Of a stretch of 64,000 nucleotides of DNA, positions 58,256-64,000 are shown one piece after another. Where the stretch lies: the NCBI GenBank assembly GCA_963663635.2, contig CAXXMY010000006.1, positions 62,001 through 126,000 on the forward strand, given 5' to 3'. Position numbers and translations under genes: made by a program. The first letter of the stretch is position 1. Each line of letters begins with the position of its first letter. This stretch comes from Poriferisodalis sp963663635 (GTDB lineage Bacteria; Actinomycetota; Acidimicrobiia; Acidimicrobiales; Poriferisodalaceae). Under the pieces are notes generated by a model, which made no database searches, was not told the origin of the DNA, and saw nothing but the letters and a program-made list of their open reading frames with translations.

Positions 58256-59361
58256 GCCGAGATGTTCGCGGGCGGCCCGCCGGAAGGCTGATCGGACGCC
58301 TGGCACGCTGTGTGGGCGCGAGATCGACGCCGCGCTGCCAGACTGCGGCCTCGCAGGGGGAGTCGGGCGGCGTCGGCCGCCCCGAATCAGCACAGGGGGA
58401 GCGGTCCATGGCGGTCACTGAACTCGCGGGACGCATTGCCGTCGTCACCGGTGGCGGCACCGGCATGGGACGTGAGCTGGTATGCCAGCTCGCAGCAGCA
58501 GGCGCGCATGTCGCGGCGTGCGACCTCAATACCGAGACGCTGCAGCAGGCCGCTGACCTGGCAGGGTCGCAGGCAGCGAGCGGCGTGCGAATCACCACGC
58601 ATCAGTGCGATGTCACCGACGCAGACGCCGTGGCGGCGTTTGCCGCCGAGGTGACCGCTGCACACGACACCGACCACATCAACCTGCTGTTCAACAACGC
58701 CGGCATCGGCGGCGGCGGCAGCTTCGTGATCGATGACCAGCGGGAAGCGTGGGACAAGACCTTTGAGGTGTGCTGGAACGGGGTACTGAACTGCGCGCGT
58801 GCCTTCATGGACCTGCTCGTCCGCTCGGACGCAGGAGCGATGATCAACACCAGCAGCATCAATGGTTTCTGGGCGACCGTCGGACCGGGATTTCCCCATA
58901 CCTCCTACTGCGCTGCCAAGTTCGCAGTGAAGGGTTTCACCGAGGCGCTCATGGTGGATCTCGCCGTGCATGCTCCGCACGTCAGTGCCCACGTCGTCAT
59001 GCCCGGTCACATCGGCACCTCGATCGCGCTCAACAGCACCGAGGCTCACGGCATGGACGTGCCCCTGCTGCGCAAGACGATGGCCGCCCGGGGCGTCCCG
59101 CTGGATGCGTTCAGCGATGACCAGATCGAGGCGCTGGTCGTCGACCGCAATACGCGATTCCGTGACGATGCCCCGACGACGGCTGCTCAGGCCGCCGAGA
59201 TCATCCTGTCGGGAGTGCTGGCCGGCCAGTGGCGCATTCTGGTCGGTGACGACGCGCATGTGATCGACGAGAACGTACGTGCCGACCCCGAGTCGGCATA
59301 CACGCCGGAATTCTTCGAGGCACTCCGCAAAGCGGGCCACCTGCAGGCGTTCGGCCGCTAG
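58256..59361. repeat. 1.1-kb tandem duplication, unit 2
   Basis: Starts with a stranded copy of the VOC 3' end (58256-58292, GAGATGTTCGCGGGCGGCCC then CCGGAAGGCTGA) and ends with the second SDR gene. The similarity stops at the SDR stop codon. Confidence 0.88.
58408..59361 (+). CDS. Short-chain dehydrogenase/reductase, copy 2
   Basis: 317 residues from ATG 58408, behind GGGGGAGC. Same layout as copy 1: TGGGTGMG, NNAGIG, NTSSINGF and SYCAAKF. The differences cluster in the substrate half (such as PGFPHTS against PGLTDTS, and TSIALNSTEAHGMD against TLIDLNSVFAHGLD), suggesting divergence in specificity. It lies 44 bases upstream of the DMSP-demethylase-like gene. Confidence 0.9.
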   Translation: MAVTELAGRIAVVTGGGTGMGRELVCQLAAAGAHVAACDLNTETLQQAADLAGSQAASGVRITTHQCDVTDADAVAAFAAEVTAAHDTDHINLLFNNAGIGGGGSFVIDDQREAWDKTFEVCWNGVLNCARAFMDLLVRSDAGAMINTSSINGFWATVGPGFPHTSYCAAKFAVKGFTEALMVDLAVHAPHVSAHVVMPGHIGTSIALNSTEAHGMDVPLLRKTMAARGVPLDAFSDDQIEALVVDRNTRFRDDAPTTAAQAAEIILSGVLAGQWRILVGDDAHVIDENVRADPESAYTPEFFEALRKAGHLQAFGR

Positions 59362-59405
59362 CTGGGCGCTGGCAGCGAATTCGGGTCGCTGGACTGGCGC
59401 TCGGC

Positions 59406-60563
59406 ATGGAGCTGATCATCGGTTCCCGAACGAAGACGACGCCCTATTGGGACCGGGCAGTGGCCGCGGGCATCACTAAGGCGATGGTCTTCAACCACAC
59501 CGTGCTCCCGATCGGCACCGATGATCCTGGTGCCGAGTACCGCGCCCTGACCGAGACGGCAGCCATTTGGGACGTCGGCTGCGAGCGACAGGTTCAGATC
59601 TCGGGACCGGATGCACACCGACTGGTCACCTATCTGTGCGCCCGCGACCTGCACCACCGCCAAGACCGGGCGCACCATCGCGATCTCGAGGTCGGTGCGG
59701 CCCGTTATGCGCCGATGTGCGACCACGAGGGTCGACTCATCAACGACCCTGTGGCTCTTCGAATCGACGAAACGACGTTCTGGTTCTCGATCGCGGACAG
59801 CGATGTGCTGCTGTGGACGCGGGCCATCGCGGGCGAGGGCGGTTTCGACGTCGAGGTGGTCGAGCCTGATGTCTGGCCGCTCGCCATACAAGGCCCCCGC
59901 GCCACCGACATCGTCGCGGCAGCGCTCGGAGACTGGGTACGCGATATCCGCTTCTTCCGCTTCGTCCGCCATGAACACCATCGCATCCCCATGATGGTGT
60001 GCCGCTCGGGATGGTCGGGCCAAGGCGGCTTCGAGCTCTTCTTGATGGATGGTGCCAAGGGAAAGCAGCTTTGGGACCTGCTGTGGGAAGCAGGCAGACC
60101 GTTTGGGCTCGCAGTGGACGCGCCGAACAACTCAGAGCGCATCGAGAATTTCCTGCTGTCCTTCGGTGGCGACACCGACCCCGAGACAGATCCGGACGAG
60201 GCCGGGATCGGCCGCTTCGTCAGTCTGGATGACGATGGCGACCCTCAAGCGGGTCACGACTTCATCGGCAAAGCCGCGCTGGCGGCTCGGCGGGCATCGG
60301 GCTCCCAGCGCCGCCTCGTCGGGCTCGTGGTCGACGGTGAGCCTCCGATGCCGCTGCGGTCGCCACGCACCGTCCAGAATCCCGATGGGCATCCAGTCGG
60401 CACCTTGCGAGCGCTCACGCGCTCCCCACGCTTCGAGGCCAACATCGGACTCGCTCTGCTGGATCCGCCCTGGTTCGCGCCAGGCACCGAATTGCGGGTC
60501 GGACTCGACGGCATCGAACGCAGGGTCACGACAACGCCGCTGCCCTTCAATCTCGACAAGTAG
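59406..60563 (+). CDS. GcvT-family aminomethyltransferase, DMSP demethylase (DmdA)-like
   Basis: 385 residues, tetrahydrofolate-dependent demethylase fold. Segments resemble marine DmdA: FNHTVLPIGTDDPGAEYRAL, IWDVGCERQVQISGPDAH, INDPVALRI, FWFSIADSDV, EVVEPDVWPLAIQGP and CRSGWSGQGGFE. DmdA moves a methyl group from dimethylsulfoniopropionate to tetrahydrofolate. However, the DmdA clade has many paralogues of unknown substrate, so this could act on another methylated amine or sulfonium. The two SDRs and mmsA beside it would fit onward metabolism of a C3 product; that is inference. Confidence 0.72.
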   Translation: MELIIGSRTKTTPYWDRAVAAGITKAMVFNHTVLPIGTDDPGAEYRALTETAAIWDVGCERQVQISGPDAHRLVTYLCARDLHHRQDRAHHRDLEVGAARYAPMCDHEGRLINDPVALRIDETTFWFSIADSDVLLWTRAIAGEGGFDVEVVEPDVWPLAIQGPRATDIVAAALGDWVRDIRFFRFVRHEHHRIPMMVCRSGWSGQGGFELFLMDGAKGKQLWDLLWEAGRPFGLAVDAPNNSERIENFLLSFGGDTDPETDPDEAGIGRFVSLDDDGDPQAGHDFIGKAALAARRASGSQRRLVGLVVDGEPPMPLRSPRTVQNPDGHPVGTLRALTRSPRFEANIGLALLDPPWFAPGTELRVGLDGIERRVTTTPLPFNLDK

Positions 60564-60608
60564 CTCCACATACCAGTCCGGCGCGCGCCGCTACCCTCGG
60601 CGCTCCTA

Positions 60609-60680
<72 letters not shown>

Positions 60681-60685
60681 CGTCC

Positions 60686-60764
60686 GAACCTCAGCCTTCC
60701 AAGCTGATGATGCTGGCAGCACGTGGTGTGCTGCGGGGATTCAGTGATTCCCGTCGTCCGCTCG
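60686..60764 (+). pseudogene. tRNA-Gly remnant, split by a hairpin insertion
   Basis: A 28-base stretch (60686-60713) is identical to the anticodon arm of the tRNA at 60630-60657, and a 19-base stretch (60746-60764) is identical to its 3' end at 60664-60682. The 5' acceptor and D arm are missing. The 32 bases between contain GCAGCAC...GTGCTGC, a seven-pair hairpin. The remnant ends just before the clpP stop codon. It could be a decayed tandem tRNA, or an attachment-site scar. Confidence 0.8.
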
Positions 60765-60765
60765 C

Positions 60766-61446
60766 CTATGCGGCGCGGATTGGGCCGTCTTCGAGGACGG
60801 CGCGGCTGGCGATCACCTCGTCGATGATGCCGTACTCCTTGGCGGACTCGGCATCCATGATGAAGTCGCGGTCGGTGTCGTTGTGGATTCGCTCGAGGGC
60901 CTGCCCGGTGTGGTGGGCGATGATTCGCTCGAGGCGCTCCCGCATGCGCTCGATCTCCCGAGCGGCGAGTTCGATGTCGGTGGCCTGACCAATTGCCTGC
61001 CCGTAGGGCTGATGCAGCAGCACACGTGCATTGGGCAGCGCCATCCGCTTGCCCGGTGTGCCAGCGGCCAGCAATACCGCAGCTGCGGAGGCTGCCTGAC
61101 CCAGACAGATCGTCGTGATGTCATTGCGGATGTATTGGCTCGTGTCGTAGATCGCGAACAGCGAGCTGATGTCTCCGCCCGGGGAATTGATGTAGATGTT
61201 GATGTCCTTTTCGGGGTTCTCCGACTCAAGGTGGATCAACTGAGCGCACACCAGGTTGGCGATGATGTCATCGATGGGCGTGCCCAAGAAGATGATGTTC
61301 TCCTTCAGCAGCCGCGAATACAAGTCGTAGGCCCGCTCGCCCCGATTGGTCTGCTCCACAACGGTGGGCACGAGGTAGTTGCTGGCGCGGTGCCGTCCTG
61401 CATCGACGCTGGATTGTCCCGCAGTGGCGGGGAACTCGGTATTCAC
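60766..61446 (-). CDS. clpP: ATP-dependent Clp protease proteolytic subunit
   Basis: 226 residues. The serine-protease triad is Ser120 (CLGQAASAAAV), His145 (RVLLHQPYG) and an Asp in the 170s-190s region. YINSPGGDISS gives the substrate groove. The N-terminal 22 residues before NYLVPTVVEQT are longer than usual and are probably processed. It forms the proteolytic chamber served by ClpX, whose gene lies nearby on the other strand. It overlaps tig by four bases. Confidence 0.96.
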   Translation of the reverse strand: MNTEFPATAGQSSVDAGRHRASNYLVPTVVEQTNRGERAYDLYSRLLKENIIFLGTPIDDIIANLVCAQLIHLESENPEKDINIYINSPGGDISSLFAIYDTSQYIRNDITTICLGQAASAAAVLLAAGTPGKRMALPNARVLLHQPYGQAIGQATDIELAAREIERMRERLERIIAHHTGQALERIHNDTDRDFIMDAESAKEYGIIDEVIASRAVLEDGPIRAA

Positions 61447-63104
61447 GATTCGTCCTCTGTCGCTGAGCTTCTTGCGTCCTGATCGTTCTCTGTGTCCTGG
61501 TCGCCTGAATCTGGTTCTTCTCTACCATCGGCCGTTGCTTCGTCGCGCTCCGCGCCGCTGTCGGGGTCGTCTGCATCCGGCTCGGCGTCGAGCCCGGGCA
61601 TCACGAGCGCTGAGCGTTCGATGATCGTCCCGTCGGGATCTACGAGCGTCGCTGCATCAATCGCCCACTGCAGAGCCTTGCCCTTGCGGATGGCGAAGCG
61701 AAGCTGCGCCATCCCGTCAGCGTCCTCCATCGTGGCCCGCAGCTGCGAAGCACTGCGGCTGTCGTTCGCCACCATTCGCTCCAGCTCGGCGTCGATTTCG
61801 GTCTCGTCGGCCTCGATGTTCTCGGCTTCGGCGACAGCGCGCAGTGCGAGGTCCAGCCGGACGCCCCGATCGGCGTCATCGCGCAACTCGGCAATGAACT
61901 CGCCTGGCTCCTGGCCGGTCGCCTCCAACCAGCTTTCGATTGTCATCTTGCGCTGCTGAAGCCCGCTGCCCAGCTCGGTCATGCGGTCGGCGATTGCTCC
62001 GCTGATCATGGCATCGGGCACCGGTCCTTCGACCAGCGCTGCCAGCTGCTTTTGGGCCTCGTCGCGCAGCACCATGTTCGCCTGCATGACGCGCCCGAAG
62101 CTGAGCTGCCGCACCGTTGCGACGCGCAGCTCGTCCACAGTGTCGTGCTCTGTGTTCTCGTCGACCCAGCCGTCTGTCAATTCGGGCAGCACGAGCTCTG
62201 AGACCGCATTGACCCTGATCTCGAAGTCGATCTGCACTTCGGGCTGTACCGGATGCGGCGCGCTGAACGAGAGCTCATCGCCCGCCTGGGCGCCGAGCAG
62301 CTCGTCGTCGACGGCTTCGACGATGCCGCCGCTGCCGAGCTCGTAGAGGTAGTCCTGCGCGGAGAGTCCCGGCAGGGCTTCGCCGTCGACGGAGCCCTCG
62401 ATGTCGATGCTCACGCGGTCGCCCGTCGCCGCGGGTCGGTCCACGGCCGAGATGTCGGCGAATTGGCGGCGAGTCTCGTCGATCCGAGCGGTGACATCGG
62501 CGTCTGGGGGCTCGGGCGACGGGATCTCGATCTGCAGCGCCTCGTAACCCGTGACAGCGACGGTCGGTCGGATCTCCACGGTTGCGGTGAAGGCCACCGT
62601 TCCCTCGTTGCCGTCATGTGTCAGTTCGAGATCGGGCTGGTTGACGACATCCACGCCGTAGTCGCGGACCGCTTGTGCGTAGTAGCGCGGAACAGCATCC
62701 TCGAGCGCCTGGGCGCGTCCAACGTCTGTGCCGAAGTGCGACTCGAGCACCCGGCGTGGTGCCCGGCCTGGCCGAAAACCCGGAATGCGAACTTCGCCCG
62801 CCAGTTTGCGAAACGCAGCGTCGATATCGGCATCAAAGGTTTCGGCATCCACTTCGACGGTCAGCTCGACCCGGGGCCCGATGACGCGTTCGATCGCGCC
62901 GTCAGAATCGGTGACATCGGTGTCGTCGCCGCTGTCGCCGCCGTCGGTGATGTCGTCGCCGTTGGCGTCCGGGGGACCGCTCGTATCGCCGACTGTTTCG
63001 GACGCCGACACTTCTTCAACATCGTCGAGGTGGGGAAGTTCTTCAGAAATCGGCGCGGGACCGATGAAATCCGCTAGATCCAGCGGCGTCAACGTCGTCT
63101 TCAC
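61443..63104 (-). CDS. tig: Trigger factor with long acidic extensions
   Basis: 553 residues, about 100 more than usual. The ribosome-binding N-domain signature is PGFRPGRAPRRVLES, but it begins only after about 72 residues of acidic, Gly/Asp-rich sequence. The FKBP-like PPIase domain is around 240-330 (GDRVSIDIEGSVDGEALPG) and the helical chaperone domain follows. The last 60 residues are again highly acidic (DPDSGAERDEATADG). It assists folding of nascent chains. It is translationally coupled to clpP through an ATGA overlap. Confidence 0.94.
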   Translation of the reverse strand: MKTTLTPLDLADFIGPAPISEELPHLDDVEEVSASETVGDTSGPPDANGDDITDGGDSGDDTDVTDSDGAIERVIGPRVELTVEVDAETFDADIDAAFRKLAGEVRIPGFRPGRAPRRVLESHFGTDVGRAQALEDAVPRYYAQAVRDYGVDVVNQPDLELTHDGNEGTVAFTATVEIRPTVAVTGYEALQIEIPSPEPPDADVTARIDETRRQFADISAVDRPAATGDRVSIDIEGSVDGEALPGLSAQDYLYELGSGGIVEAVDDELLGAQAGDELSFSAPHPVQPEVQIDFEIRVNAVSELVLPELTDGWVDENTEHDTVDELRVATVRQLSFGRVMQANMVLRDEAQKQLAALVEGPVPDAMISGAIADRMTELGSGLQQRKMTIESWLEATGQEPGEFIAELRDDADRGVRLDLALRAVAEAENIEADETEIDAELERMVANDSRSASQLRATMEDADGMAQLRFAIRKGKALQWAIDAATLVDPDGTIIERSALVMPGLDAEPDADDPDSGAERDEATADGREEPDSGDQDTENDQDARSSATEDES

Positions 63105-63291
63105 GAAGCGCAGAGCCTACCGGCGCGTTCTTCTGGCTCCCCGCTGACGGATCACATAACCGGACCGCGCTCCGCGGAGTGCTCTGTGCCATTCTTGGCG
63201 AGACGCGTGAGCGCGCGGTCGGGCTGGTGGTGTGCGACCCTGTAGGCCCATCGCGAAGATGTGACCAGCGACAGCAGAAGGGAGGCGCAAC

Positions 63292-64000
63292 ATGGCGAAG
63301 TTCGGCGAAGGCGGCGAACTGCTCAAGTGCTCCTTCTGCGGCAAGTCCCAGAAACAGGTGCGCAAGCTGATTGCGGGCCCCGGCGTGTACATCTGCGACG
63401 AGTGCATCGACCTGTGCAACGAGATCATCGACGATGAAGTCGAGACCTCCACAGCAACGCCGTTCGAGGCTGTCCCCAAGCCGCGGGAGATCTTTGCGTT
63501 CCTCGATGACTACATCATCGATCAGGACCGTACCAAGACGATCCTGTCGGTCGCCGTCTACAACCACTACAAGCGGATGCGGCTCGAACCCGCCGCACCC
63601 GGCGCAGAAGACGATGTCGAGATCGCCAAGTCGAACATTTTGCTGATCGGCCCGACGGGCTGTGGCAAGACGATGATGGCGCAGACGCTGGCACGCCTGC
63701 TCAATGTGCCGTTCGCCATCGCGGACGCAACAGCGCTGACCGAAGCGGGTTACGTGGGAGAGGATGTCGAGAACATCCTCCTCAAGCTCTTGCAGTCAGC
63801 CGATTTCGATGTCAAGCGGGCCGAGACTGGAATCGTCTACATCGATGAGATCGACAAGATTGCCCGCAAGGCAGAGAACGCGTCGATCACTCGCGACGTC
63901 TCCGGCGAGGGCGTCCAGCAGGCGCTGTTGAAGATATTGGAAGGCACGGTTGCGTCGGTGCCGCCACAGGGCGGGCGCAAGCATCCGCACCAGGAATTCC
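63292..64000 (+). CDS. clpX: ATP-dependent Clp protease ATP-binding subunit ClpX, 3' partial
   Basis: The first 236 residues from ATG 63292, with GGGAGG seven bases upstream; the frame is open at the window end. The zinc-binding domain is Cys13, Cys16, Cys35 and Cys38 (KCSFCGKS, YICDECID). Walker A is GPTGCGKT with Lys126 and Walker B is VYIDEIDKIA. It unfolds tagged proteins for ClpP. It is divergent from tig-clpP, with a 187-base shared promoter region in which I see no clear promoter boxes. Confidence 0.96.
   Translation, partial: MAKFGEGGELLKCSFCGKSQKQVRKLIAGPGVYICDECIDLCNEIIDDEVETSTATPFEAVPKPREIFAFLDDYIIDQDRTKTILSVAVYNHYKRMRLEPAAPGAEDDVEIAKSNILLIGPTGCGKTMMAQTLARLLNVPFAIADATALTEAGYVGEDVENILLKLLQSADFDVKRAETGIVYIDEIDKIARKAENASITRDVSGEGVQQALLKILEGTVASVPPQGGRKHPHQEF

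Overview
The window is GC-rich throughout (roughly two thirds G+C by eye). Its gene content fits a free-living or host-associated actinobacterium, most likely of class Acidimicrobiia. The pointers are F420-type luciferase-family oxidoreductases, type III CoA-transferases, cell-wall-binding-repeat-2 secreted proteases, a UvrD2-like helicase with an HRDC domain, RDD membrane proteins, a DMSP-demethylase-like GcvT protein, and a tig-clpP operon facing clpX. The taxonomic assignment is inference. There is no rRNA operon and no CRISPR array, and no gene-free stretch exceeds about 300 bases.

Layout. 1-1.4 kb: right part of an IS3-family element with a -1 frameshift site. 1.4-3.7 kb: a molybdenum hydroxylase large subunit broken by three one-base insertions. 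3.9-27 kb: a long catabolic region holding alpha/beta hydrolases, a fused hydantoinase/oxoprolinase, a class III aminotransferase, a Rieske oxygenase, two amidases, an acyl-CoA thioesterase, single and tandem-fused type III CoA-transferases, a 2OG-Fe(II)-type oxygenase, a quinone oxidoreductase, an acyl-CoA ligase and alanine dehydrogenase. Together these suggest breakdown of amides, lactams or other N-containing acids to acyl-CoA and ammonia. 27-30.3 kb: a small DNA-processing cluster (frameshifted HNH nuclease, ATPase with a PD-(D/E)XK-like tail, orphan Vsr). 30.4-36 kb: a damaged amino-acid-binding lipoprotein, two AhpD-like proteins, and a 1073-residue secreted protease with cell-wall-binding repeats and a six-bladed propeller.

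36-45 kb: tRNA-Lys and tRNA-His; a GrdB/PrdB-like protein read through an in-frame TGA that is followed by a SECIS-like hairpin (the best candidate here for an unusual system); two NUDIX proteins, tRNA-Arg, folE, the UvrD2-like helicase, an F420-type oxidoreductase, a [3Fe-4S] ferredoxin, tRNA-Pro and an RDD protein. 45-48.5 kb: a paralogue of the secreted protease, disrupted by two one-base insertions and a 43-base tandem duplication. 48.6-56.6 kb: an accessory island in which three copies of the 3' end of mmsA (one full gene, two remnants) alternate with two VapBC modules, a SWIM-finger protein and an AlbA_2/ATPase protein. 56.7-60.6 kb: a frameshifted VOC protein, two SDR genes made by a 1.1-kb tandem duplication, and a DMSP-demethylase-like gene. 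60.6-64 kb: tRNA-Gly with a broken second copy, then clpP and tig on the minus strand and clpX on the plus strand, running off the end.

Broken genes are frequent in the accessory parts: the molybdenum hydroxylase, HNH nuclease, binding lipoprotein, protease 2, two mmsA copies and the VOC gene. The core genes (clpP, tig, clpX, folE, helicase) and several very long catabolic ORFs are intact. Most lesions are one-base changes in short homopolymers, so either sequencing error or real decay is possible.
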